Origin: Melampsora larici-populina 98AG31
Taxonomy: Eukaryota; Basidiomycota; Pucciniomycetes; Pucciniales; Melampsoraceae
Length of the DNA stretch: 64,000 bases
Assembly: GCF_000204055.1 (NCBI RefSeq)
Contig: NW_006768836.1
Coordinates: 161,918-225,917 of the forward strand
Reading direction: 5' to 3'
Numbering within the stretch: position 1 is the stretch's first letter; every line of letters starts with the position of its first letter. Below the pieces are notes generated by a model that was not told the origin of the DNA, did not search any database, and saw only the letters and a program-made list of their open reading frames with translations. The position numbers and the translations under genes are program-made. Below, in pieces: positions 45,291-55,576 of this stretch.

Positions 45291-45633
45291 ACAGGCTTTC
45301 GGTTCGTTTCCAATTTTATCTCTTCTTTTTTCTTTTTTTTTCCCTTTGGGATTTGGAATTTTGGCAGGTTCTCTATCTCAAGCTGACTCTATTTGTCTTC
45401 CTGGCCCCCTTTTTGTTTTTTGGGGGGGTATGTTCATCTCCTTTAGAGGCATTTCCCTAGGGAAGGATAAGTTTTATTGGGGGGGTAGAGGTATTTTGTG
45501 CTAGACGTGGTCTATTTGCTTGGGGTAGGAATGTGATAGGAGGGTAGGATGAAGGAAATTGTTTTTCGATTCTGAAACTGTGAGTCTCCAACTAACCTTC
45601 TTCAATATCTCCTAGGAGTATTCCCCCCACAGT

Positions 45634-46182
45634 TCATGCTTGGGGGCGGTTATCATTCCTACTTGTATCATTCCATACATTGACTTCTGCAACTCCACCG
45701 TCATCTTCATCGTCTTCTTCTGACGTTGCTTCTTCTTGATTGTCATCAATTATGATTTCAGCAGGGTATTGAGCTGGAGGATTCTTTCCTCCTTGACGTT
45801 TAGTTGGAGCTTCCTTGGGTTTCAATTGAGTACCAATAGCCTCTTGCGGTGGGGCCTCTTCTGCTTGGTTGTTCAAGGTTGTTTTTGGTTTCTTAATGCG
45901 TATCGGGCCTACTGGTTTTGGTTTGGTTGTTGCAGGAGGTGGGAATGGTTTGGGGGCGGCTTTTTTCCGTTTAGATTTTCTAGTGGTTGGGGGTGTTTTC
46001 TCTCTTCCACTTGTTCCGGGTACTAAGTTGTCTCCGTCTTGTTCTGCTCCAACTCCTCCTGCTTCTTGTTCTTCTTGCTCATTCCTTGCATTCTCCTCAT
46101 TTTCCACTCCTTTCCCTTTCTCTTGCCCTTGCTCTTTCCTTAAGGTTTTGTCGATCTGATCTTGAAATTGTTCGCTGTCCAT
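45634..46182 (-). CDS. Upstream charged ORF of the second Ngaro-like element
   Basis: 182 aa, strongly charged and Glu/Lys/Pro-rich (NEEGREK-type content at the start, EEATSEEDDEDDGG at the end), with a basic RKSKRKKAAPKPFPPP stretch. It occupies the same position as the 8898-9425 ORF of the intact element but shows no convincing sequence similarity to it. Function unknown. Confidence 0.45.
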   Translation of the reverse strand: MDSEQFQDQIDKTLRKEQGQEKGKGVENEENARNEQEEQEAGGVGAEQDGDNLVPGTSGREKTPPTTRKSKRKKAAPKPFPPPATTKPKPVGPIRIKKPKTTLNNQAEEAPPQEAIGTQLKPKEAPTKRQGGKNPPAQYPAEIIIDDNQEEATSEEDDEDDGGVAEVNVWNDTSRNDNRPQA

Positions 46183-47129
46183 AGTTTATTCCGATGATGG
46201 GGATGTCTGATAACTGTGGTACGTATTGTGTTATGGTGACTGAATTTAGAGATGAGAGAGAAGATCCAGAGTTCATTGATAAGAATCAGAGTTTGAAGAT
46301 TATAGATAAGGTATGAAGATTGTGGGGTAGAAAGTCTCTAGGTTTATCTTGCAGATTGGTGTTCTTGCTGTTGCGCTTGTAAGTGATTATGAGGAACGCT
46401 AAAACTGAAAAAAAATTATGCTTAAACAACTTGAAGAGCTTGGATGCTCTATCTCTACGACTGAGGTGCAAGGAAAAAGATTGGTAGAGCAAGGGGAAAT
46501 TTTTGTTCCTCTCTCTGTATCTTTTGACCCACCCAACCTTGTTGTGTATGTCTTGTTACATGTGCACCTAGTTGAGAACTTACCCTTCTAGCTACAATAG
46601 AAGTGCTTTAACATGTCGTGCCTTTGGTGGTAAGCTTCAATTTAATATCAATTCTGACCTGTAAGGTTTGATCAGGTCAAAGATAAAAATGAGGAAAGAG
46701 ATCAACACTTTTGGTCTTTGATCTAAAGCTAGCACTGTCATGATTCAGATGAAATAGGAACAAAGGGAATCAATAGTAACAGTTAGTATTATATAAGAAG
46801 AGTCAATAGAAAAGATAGAGAGTATTGATAGAATTAGTTTAATAGAATGAATTGAGGTGTGTGATAGTATAAAGGGATTTGACTTACTCTTTTCCTCCCT
46901 TAGAATAACGGATGAGGAAAAAGAGTATGTCTGTGTGGAGGGATCAGCACTAGATAAGTTTGAGATAATTAGGGTTTGACCTTAAGGTTGAATATTAGAG
47001 TTAAAGTTTGAGCAGAATGAGCTTAATTTGTTAACATACGTAATGTGGCCTTTAGTCCATTAACAATGTCTGAAACACTTAATAATAGATACTAAGGTGT
47101 ATCTCAACAGTACATGCAATTGATATGGT

Positions 47130-48380
47130 TCAAAGAGGATTTGCGCTCATTCAGATTCCCAATTAGTTTGCAACCTGTTCAACTCACACTATCCTAATAG
47201 GATTTTTGATGTAAAATTCATGTGCATATCAAAAGATGTTAATAGTTCAGCCAACAAGTTGCCTTGTCAAAAGATTGACTAACAGTGATGCAACTAGAAG
47301 CCCTTTCTCTCAGGATAGCAGCATCCTTAGTAATATTATTTCAACTCAATCCTAAATTAGTGTCATGACTTGGAGGTCTAGAAGCAAATCTATCAGAATC
47401 AAAGTTTTACTTAGGTACCACATCATGAGTAAATCCAAAAAGAATGTGGCTATCATGAATATATCTTTAGATGAACTTTGGAAAATCTCAAATGAAGATC
47501 AATGTTCTACTATTGCAAAAATATCTTTAGCTAAGTACAAGTGTGGTTTTAAAAGTTTTGCAAAATTCTATACCAAGATTCATCTACCTTTCATTCCTAC
47601 TAGTATAAACTTATGTGAGTATGTTTCCTATACTAGTCAAATGATTTCTCCTAGATCTGTTCAAGCCTATTTAGTAGGTATTGCGCATATTTGAACCAAA
47701 TCCTTTTTTTAAATGTTGTGAATCAAGGCCTCAAGATTTGATTGACACAATGAATCACTGTTGAAAGAACCTCTCAAAACCAGTGGTTAGGAAGAAAGCA
47801 TTATTAGTCTCTCAAATTGAAGAAGTCATCAAAAAATTGTCATCAGCGCACAACAATAAATTATTCTTAGCCATGCTTGGATTGGGGTTTGGGGGTCTCC
47901 ATCAATTGGGAGAGCTAACAGTTCCAGACTCCAACAAACATCTATGCTGAGAGTAAAATTATCTTATGTTGTGCTCTTCAATTTTCAGTTTGCAAAAAAT
48001 TTGTTCAATACCATCTTCCATACTCAAAGGGCAATACCAAGTTTTTAGGTACACCAGTTATCATTTAGTATTTCAAAAACACAGTGGCTTGTCCTATGTG
48101 TCTCACCAAATCATATTTAAGGAGACACAAATTTCATTCCATCTCCTGAATCATTTCTTACATTGGGGGGGGTTCTCCATCTTTCTCCTGGTTCCTTCAA
48201 TATTTCTATTCTCATTTTGATAAATCATATTCCGGTAATTCATTAAGGTCTGGTGGGGCTTCAGCTCTGGTACAATTGACAATGGACTACATCAAGAGTG
48301 CGGGTAGATGGTCTTCAGATGCTTTTCTCATATATGTATGTGGTCATGCAGCTCTGTGTCTACCAGAAAACCAGAATCAC
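47130..48380 (+). pseudogene. Tyrosine recombinase remnant of the old retroelement
   Basis: N-terminal pieces at 47425-47690 (SLAKYKCGFKSFAKFY, INLCEYVSYTSQMISPRSVQ and AYLVGIAHI). A middle piece at 47790-47940 (LFLAMLGLGFGGLHQLGELT) has Gln in place of the first catalytic Arg. A C-terminal piece at 48230-48350 (GNSLRSGGASALVQLTMDYI, then SAGRWSSDAFLIYV) has the His of H-x-x-R replaced by Asn, while Arg, Trp and Tyr survive. Frames are broken. Before 47380 the sequence looks like the tail of RNase H. This completes the old plus-strand element after the Ngaro-like insertion. Confidence 0.65.
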
Positions 48381-48460
48381 GTAATTGGACATGTTACGCT
48401 TGTCTGTTTAAAAGTCATATTCAAATAGTAAGTCTGAGTTTTGGAATTGTTAGACTTGTT

Positions 48461-50223
48461 TATGGCCAAGACTATTAGCCTTTATAAGTCTTCATATGGT
48501 TGATGGTGTTTCAGCCTTTTATTTTTGGTTAATGGCTATAGCCTTTTTGTGTGGTTAATGGCATTTATCCTATCACATTTTATGCTTCATGCATATGGCT
48601 TCTGTCTTGTTGTAGATAAATGTGCATTTTGGTTATTGTTACTGACAAACATTTGATATTTTTTCCTCTCCTTCTTCACCACTCTTTTTGTACACTGGTA
48701 AGCGGGTTGGAGAGGGTGTGTTTCATCATTTAATATTATCACCCTCATCTTAAGCCTTGGGATTCACACCAAAACCTGCTTTTTTTGTTTTTTTTACCAA
48801 TCAGACAGTGAGTTTTAATGTCCCATTTCCCAAAAAAGACACAGTACCGCACTTCAACATCAGTTTTGTAAGCAGATGGTTTGATGATTGAATGCATAGC
48901 TCTTTGGCTCTTAGCTTTAAAGACTACTAGAGCCAACTGACGCTTGTCTAGATAAATGATCACAAGTATACAATTTGGTCTTTTGTTATCTTGTTCATAT
49001 GTAGGGGAAGTTGAAGATTAGTTTTCTGAAAACCATTCATGCTTGATTCCAATTTCATCTTTTCATGTTCTTTCAAATTCAATCACTTCTTTAAAACAAA
49101 GCCTTCACATATCATAAGTCTGATAAGACTTTGTGAAACAAGTAGTATTTAAACTTTTCCTAAGTGATTTAATAATTTTCACAGATCTAGTTGTGAGATC
49201 CTTTAAAGAACTTAATTATTGGCCATATCCTCAACTGAGACAATTGTACTCCAAAGTGATCTTGTAGATTTGATCCACTTGTAAAGTGAACAATCTATAC
49301 TTGGTCCAAGATAAACCAGTTGATCGACTTTACCAAGATGAAACCCTATTATATGAAATCTTCTTGCTGTTTATCAACTCTGATGGAACTTTACAGCTTT
49401 CCTTATCATCTGCTCTTTTCTTATAAGAGCATCTCTCAAATTGTCAGATGTATAGATATGTATTTATACATTTGGGAAAAGGTTGCAACCAATCACAAAT
49501 TTGTAGATCAAATACTTGAACATAATCACTATTGTATCAGATAAATCAATATAGCCTTTCATGTCTTGGTACCAACCAGGTGGTCTTGGTAGTAAAACTC
49601 AAAAGAGTGGTCTATAAATACAACATTGATTCAATATTTGAAAAAATATTGAGATTTTTCTGACGAGTTTAGCTATTTGCTTCGTAGCTTTTGATTTTCA
49701 TCAAAGTCTTCATTGAAGTTGAGTGAATTGATGACCCAGAAGAATGATACTTATGCTGATCAGTCACTTTTCTAGAATCTTTCCAAGCTTGAAGCTGGGC
49801 AGGATTCTCACTGTCACATTGAATAAAATTGTTCATTCTTCGTAAACTGTCTATGCCTTGGCCTCACTCTTGGAACTTCGAGCATACATTTTTATGCGCT
49901 TCCTTGAAGTGTCTCTTCTTGCGAGCCTCCAACAAAGATTTTGGACTTCTGCCGCCGCGCCCACCTCAGCCACCAGAGGTGATGTTCATGGGCGTGCACT
50001 TGCACATCGTGTCAGCACAGCTTGGCATGCGCCACTCGATTTAGCATTGAGCGACGGATTGATGATAGAATGAGACTTAACCTAACTTTAACCTATCACG
50101 AGGCTCCAGAATTATCCGTATCGGTCCCACCCATCCCCACAAGGTATCACTAACACCCTAGGCCAGACGACGAACCTCGATATCATCCACGCCACTTCAA
50201 CCTCAACCAAAACTCTCGAACCA
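48461..50223. other. Non-coding stretch, no supported gene
   Basis: Starts with short repeats of a ggttaatggc-type motif (48470-48570), probably the terminal part of the old retroelement. Several short ORFs, including overlapping ones at 49829-50073, have no domain. The last 150 bp are the leader of the eS28 gene. Confidence 0.45.
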
Positions 50224-50595
50224 TGGTAAGTCAAATCTCCATGCACCTATTGAACCCGCTCTGTGGCCCCATCTAACCGGATAACCGCCTGGCCACTGTC
50301 GTTAGGAATCATCCAGCAAAACCCAATGCAAACTTGCCCGTGTTGTGAAGACACTCGGAAAAACTGGTTCCCGAGGAGGTATCATGCAATGCCGAGTCGA
50401 ATTCATGGATGACTCATCTCGATCTATCATTCGAAACGTCAAAGGAGCTGTCCGAGAGAACGATATCTTGGCACTCTTGGAATGCGAACGAGAGGCCCGG
50501 TAAGTCTTATAAAACTCAACCACAGTTTCCGACGCTTCACCGACCATATCGAATTGACAATCTGGCTAATATTTCATCACAGTCGTCTACGATAA
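50224..50595 (+). CDS. RPS28: 40S ribosomal protein eS28
   Basis: 68 aa component of the small ribosomal subunit. Three exons: 50224-50226 (the ATG alone), 50306-50499 and 50583-50595, joined by GT-AG introns of 79 and 83 bp. The protein contains the highly conserved [18 protein letters not shown], then [28 protein letters not shown] and CEREARRLR. The initiator codon standing alone in its own exon, with the intron directly after it, is common for intron-rich ribosomal protein genes. No signs of decay. Confidence 0.96.
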
Positions 50596-51763
50596 TTCTG
50601 CTCTTCTGCTCCTGTCAAAACTTTGCTCTTATTTTGGTTTTGAGATGTACCTTCGACAGACCGTGATCCATGAATCCCTCCGATATCTCGTTCGCTCGAA
50701 GGAATTTGTTAGGACCTTCGGCATACCTTGAAGATCTTTGGTACTCATTGAAACTTGACATTTGCAAATCCTTGCTCGCTTGATAAACCTTCGACAAAAC
50801 CCGCGCGTAGTATTGTAATTGATTCAGGTGGTGCTATCTTCGTTAAGAATTTTGATTTAAATTTTACATGTCTTTTTAGAACCTTGCCATGATAACGAGA
50901 CTCGCCGTTTAGCACATCTCGTGGTCTGAGAACTTAGATAGACCAGTGACACGATTGCTAGCACTTCAAGATGGATGACTGACGCCCGAGTATTCTCTGC
51001 CATAATGACTTGATATCAAAAATAACTTGACTCATTTCAGTGCCTGATTGTCCATGCCACCTCACGGTACTACACCACCAATTATCTGCTCGGCTCCGAG
51101 CGCCAGCGCTTGTCTGGTGTTTATGAATCACCCGCACACTCTGAAGTCCAACTGCCATTTATGGGGGGTCCCCTGTTTCATCGCTCATTTCCCAAATACT
51201 CACATTGAATCACATGAACATTGACTCGCATCCTCTGTGCATTTCACCGCGTCCAAATCAGACCGTCTTGACGTCAAGACGGTCAAAAGGCCACAAATTA
51301 TCAGAACTTTGTCAGAACTTTGTCACTCGACAAATGCCTTAGCAATTGCTGAGGAATACTTGATCGTGAAGCTCTCAAACTGAGGCTTGCTTGATCCTTA
51401 GGGCCTCAGTCCCAGACTCACTCTTGGCTGAGATGCTTGAATTCAAGAGTTCAACCTGTTCATTCACTTCTGAAAACGCTTTTGATCAGAATTTGCACAT
51501 TGCCTATGTCCTCAAAAATATATTTGAATACCGATGAACAGGGAGGCGGTACAACGGTCTTCCTCGCGTTTCCTGATTGTCTACCCGGCTCTCGGTCCCC
51601 AGCGTCTCGGGAAGTGATGCATAGAGAAAAGTCCAAACATCTTGCAGCTCTGAGTCTGGGTCAGTCATCAAAGATCATCTCAAGATCAGTGCTTTCAGAA
51701 GTAAAATCAGATTGAACAAGGACAGAAACAATTCATTCGGATCCAGGTCTATCGAATGCATCA
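50596..51763. other. Intergenic region, no gene seen
   Basis: 3' flank of eS28 and upstream region of the dehydrogenase pseudogene. It contains a perfect 24-bp palindrome at 51261-51284. No coding sequence is supported. Confidence 0.45.
51261..51284. repeat. Perfect 24-bp palindrome
   Basis: gaccgtcttgac followed by its exact complement gtcaagacggtc. A diverged relative is at 54425-54450. It could be a protein-binding site or a transposon terminus. Confidence 0.85.
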
Positions 51764-51851
51764 ATGGATGGACAAGAAAGGGAAGAAAGACCATGGCGGA
51801 TGGCACGACATCAGATGGTTGACCAAGAGATGGAATTAGAAGATACTAGTA

Positions 51852-53141
51852 ATGATGATTATCCAAGGATCAAAAACATCAAAAAAATCTTTGATCAGTC
51901 TCCTAATAATAAGTTTGTTTCGATGGTTATTAAATTATTCTTCAATTGCTTGGTCAAATGAAACTTGGAGAATTGGGTCCGATAGGATTGATTGGGATCA
52001 TCAAATCATACATGTTACTGGTGGCTCCGATGGTTTAGGTAGAGTAATTACTGAAACTTTGGCTATTAAGAATATGAGGTTTTTTTGGGATATTAGACCT
52101 CTTACTGCAAATCCATCTGACTCAGGTTAGCTTTTTTTGGTTATGGACTCACTATTATTCAAATCAAGCTTGTCATTGACTTTGGTTGTCTTTATCTCTA
52201 GATGTCCATCACTATGAGTGCGACATATCGGATGCGAAAGCTGTAGAAGCTGTAGCTGATCGAGTCAAAAACGAAGTAGGAGATCCAACAATCATTATCA
52301 ATAACGTTGAAGTAGCGAATGGAACATTTATCATCGATCTTAATCCTAGTGAAATTCAGCGGTTTGCCACTTTGTCTTATAAACAATCTCATTGGAAATC
52401 ATAACTGACAATCACGATGTACCTCTTAACCACTTTGTAGGAGCTTTGGAGTGAATATAATGGCTCATTTTCACCTCTTGAAGGCTTTCTTACCAACATT
52501 AATTGAACTAAAGAACGGATACATCGTCAGTACGATTTCTATTGTGAATCTTGATATCATCACTAAACTCATCGCGATCATCTGTTTCTACTTGTTCTTG
52601 TCATCTCAGGTCACTGTAGCTTCAATTTTAGGCACTTTTGGCATCTGTCAAGCTTCAGATTACTGTACTTCAAAAGCAGCTGTTTTGAGTTTACATGAAT
52701 CACTTGAACTAGATTGTAGGTTCCTAAATATCCTCATTCCCACTGTATCTTTCTTTATTGAGTGAACAGAAAGATAGTAACATGAACCAAAAAAATGAAT
52801 ATCAGTGTTCAGGGGTTCGTGCCACTTAAGTAAGTCCAGGTAGATTGGAAACCAAAATGTTTGGACCCTGTAAGTTTTATTATTATTTAAGACCTATCGA
52901 ACTATTCAACTTCCAATCCAAAAAACTAATCAAATTTTGCTAGAACTTCTCATTAAGAAGTAAGACCACAGAACCCATTTTTATTCCCACAAGTTTTACC
53001 TCATGATCTAGCCAAACTGGACATTTGAACATTAGGTTCATAAGTTTATCTGAATCATCAAAGTGTTTCCTTCTTGGTTGAAAGATTTGGCTCATTGGTT
53101 TGCTGGCTCTACTGAGGCTGTGATCGATTTCAATAAGTGAA
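51852..53141 (+). pseudogene. Short-chain dehydrogenase/reductase (17-beta-HSD/RDH-like), probably pseudogene
   Basis: Classical SDR pieces occur in order on plausible exons. These are IIHVTGGSDGLGRVITE (Rossmann TGxxxGxG, about 52005), DVHHYECDISDAKAVEAVAD (52200), then NVEVANGTFIIDLNPSEIQR (52310; the canonical NNAG reads NNVE). After them come SFGVNIMAHFHLLKAFLPTL, TVASILGTFGICQASDYCTSK with the YxxxK pair (52660), SPGRLETKMFGP (52835) and WLKDLAHWFAGSTEAVIDFN (53085-53141). These are typical of retinol/17-beta-hydroxysteroid dehydrogenase-like SDRs. After the fifth exon the next junction is out of frame and a TAA lies in the required frame shortly before SPGRLE. The region after 52880 also contains stops. 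A sequencing error could explain some of this. Confidence 0.7.
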
Positions 53142-53560
53142 ACCAGTCAGTTTTGGGGGATAAATAGATTGTGTGTGTTTTGTGCATACCTTTTTTTCAA
53201 AAAGTAGTATGAGGCACCACAAATGGCATTAGGTGTAGTTCCTTTATAATATTTGATTGCTTAAGAATCTAAAGAATGAAGATTCCGAGCGATTTTTCAG
53301 TGTGATTCATAAGAAAGTCGATGATGTTATGAATTTGAGGGAAATTTTGAACACAAAAGTCTAGATGAAATCTCTGATTCCCTCCTAAAAAAACTCACAA
53401 GATGTGGAAAGAGAATAGTTCATCACATCACTCATAGAGTTTAGAAGTATTGGAATAGATAGAACAGTGGGCAGTGAGAACCTTCTCTTTTATTCTTTTA
53501 ATTTACACTTATTCATTTCATTGAGATAAAATCCTTTTGGAGTAAAAAATCAGTCCTACT

Positions 53561-53669
53561 CACCGTGTCCGGGACGTTCGCTCTTCGACGAGCGCGCACG
53601 ACTTCCCTTTCTGCCTCAAAGGGAGTTGGTGTGCGCTCGTTGACTAGCAAATCCTACACAGACACGGTG
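53561..53669. mobile_element. 109-bp foldback MITE with TACT flanks
   Basis: Terminal inverted repeat CACCGTGTC / GACACGGTG, flanked on both sides by TACT (53557-53560 and 53670-53673). The inner part is also an imperfect hairpin: acgagcgcgcacgac pairs with gtgtgcgctcgt around a ccctttctgcctcaaaggg loop. No coding capacity. GC-rich compared with its surroundings. Confidence 0.7.
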
Positions 53670-54424
53670 TACTAAGCATCTAAAACTGACTTTGATTCAC
53701 AACTCTGGGATGTTAATTGGATATGGGTCCACATCAAACGATACAAAAATGTTTTTTTGACAATTTCAAAGGTAATGAATCATTTCATCTTAGCCATCTT
53801 GTTTTTTGACAGAGTGGATATACATTTCATATCACCATATGCTGTTGAAACGAAAAGTACACTGGTTTTCGAATCGAATGTCTCTCTAATTTGATTACTA
53901 GTGGAGCTGTACAGTGTCCCTGGGTGGCCATACCCAGTATTGTATCTGGGCAGAGGCCTTCGGATCACCCGTCTGTTCATTGGTACACCTTATTGAGCAG
54001 TGTGACATGGTAAAACTTTTGTATCGGTCCAAGATCTCCCTCAAGCTATTTGCGCAAGATTATGCCAGCAAATAAAGCACAGGTTTTGAACCCCATATAC
54101 CCTTATGATTTGTCTCTCAATGTCAATTGACAAGACCGAAACACAAAGCGTACCAGAGTCTTCCTATACACAATTTTGATTCAGTCTCTTACTTAGTGGT
54201 CTAGCTCGTTAGATCACTTGCTCATGATTTTAATGGTGCACTGCCTAGTTACACTTATTGTTGATCTTAGAGGTGTGCTCAGGTTTGGCTGAACTTGCCA
54301 ATTGCTAAACAACGCAGCGGCCCTCTAAGGTAGCTCGGATCAAAGCTCTGAGCTCAGATTGAAGCTGCTGAACTGGGGCAGGGAACAATTGACACACTTT
54401 CTGAAGAACAATATGCATGCCTTC

Positions 54425-54450
54425 TGACTGTCTCGACGTTGAGACGGTCA
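54425..54450. repeat. Near-palindrome related to 51261-51284
   Basis: tgactgtctcgac followed by gttgagacggtca: an inverted repeat with two mismatched pairs. It shares the gac-gtct-acgt-agac-gtc core with the perfect palindrome 3.2 kb away. Confidence 0.6.
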
Positions 54451-55576
54451 GTGGCAGACGCAGTGTTTGTTTCGTGAATGACTTGTTTTGAAATTTTCAT
54501 TTGTTATGTAGTCCGAAAAGCTGAACACATGTGCCACACCAAATTTGATTGGATGTCGAATTTCCTTTCTTCAGAAAAGAGAGCAACAACAGTATCCAGA
54601 ACCACACACCTAAGCATACCAAACACCATGTGTTTGTCAAGCTGCACAGATACAGTCTTTGGTTATGATAGGGGTAAAACATCTGCATTCATTTGATCAG
54701 GAGCACCCTGTTTTGTATACCTATCCACCACGGGTAAGTCAACTCATAGTAGGAGGAGCAGAGCAAGCCCTGAGAGTCAAGTTCAAAGGATGTAGGTACA
54801 CAGCCAAAACACAGGATTCTCTTTGTTGTTATTGCTCTGGTAGATCTAGAATGATTTTCACCTCATGCCTAAGCACATTTTAGTCAAGGGGCTAAAACTA
54901 TGATGATGTTTGCAGTGCAAGTAAATATGCCTGTGTCTTTTAGCAAGTCTGGCACCAATGAGTCACATGTCTTTTCTGTGTATACTTGAATGTATTTACT
55001 TTTTGGTTGGAAAATGAAGTTATGTCCCTTGATAAGCTTATATGCTAGTGTTATCAAACAAGGCTCAATTCCCAGTATACTGTATGCTTTAAATAATTTC
55101 AAGATTCTAGCAGACTTCACCTTCCACATTCATGTGACTAAAACAGTTCTTTTCAATGTTCAGTCATGTGAGTATGTCATAGAAACTCTTTTGAGGCAAA
55201 AATGTAGTGGTCTCTGAGCATCAAATACTTGGAGAACAGATATGGTATCATTGGCAACTCCTTCAATGCCAGCCACTATATGACAAGATTTAGCGTATGA
55301 AATAATGATGAGGGTATGATAGATAAGATTTCAAAAATTCCGATTTCCGGGGAATACAAACTCATAGGTTAGAAGAACCTTTCAAAAACAACTTGGGTAC
55401 TTTAAGAGTCAAGCAAAGATAGTAGGGTATATAATCAACAAAACGTATTCTTCAAGCTTTGATTGGCCTTCAATCATCCAGTTTGACTAGATATTCAATT
55501 TCAATCCTTCACGACATGCTTCGGCTGGGGTTTTCCCAGTGGAAATCAATGATTTCACCTCTACATAGCAAATTCA

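Larger units (their letters stand above)
40246..47130 (-). mobile_element. Second, decayed Ngaro-like retrotransposon
   Basis: Minus-strand ORF fragments in the same order as the intact Ngaro element at 3081-13785: upstream charged ORF (46182-45634), gag pieces (45290-44371), RT-RNase H (43955-42062), recombinase (42060-40966). Amino-acid similarity to the first element is clear but divergent, so they are different families rather than copies. I could not find split direct repeats, so the outer limits are set by where the older plus-strand retroelement stops and resumes. A GC-rich block (40575-40780) downstream of the recombinase may be part of the terminal region. Confidence 0.65.
34740..48460 (+). 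mobile_element. Old, dead YR/RT retroelement interrupted by two later insertions
   Basis: Plus-strand fragments appear in the order expected of one tyrosine-recombinase retroelement: low-complexity gag-like pieces (34740-36085), RT and RNase H fragments (38770-40245) and recombinase fragments (47130-48380). Between them lie a 2.4-kb segment holding a host-like gene (36086-38477) and a Ngaro-like element on the opposite strand (about 40246-47130). All frames are broken and catalytic residues are lost. The ends were not located, so the limits given are those of recognisable sequence. Assigning the gag-like pieces to the same element is an inference from order and strand. Confidence 0.6.
53142..55576. 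other. Non-coding stretch with repeats, no supported gene
   Basis: Contains the foldback MITE (53561-53669) and a diverged 26-bp palindrome (54425-54450). Open stretches at 54478-55217 (for example FDQEHPVLYTYPPRVSQLIV) look like decayed mobile-element protein, but no family is recognised. Confidence 0.45.

Noticed and set aside
54170..54330. A tRNA-like or SINE-like box A motif (tggtctagctcgttagatc)
   Set aside because: No matching box B (ggttcgaatcc) or cloverleaf follows, so no tRNA or SINE is called. I saw no other convincing tRNA or rRNA gene.
51261..54450. Treating the two palindromes as the termini of one transposon carrying the SDR gene
   Set aside because: The palindromes are self-complementary, differ at several positions, and no flanking duplication was found; the link is not supported.
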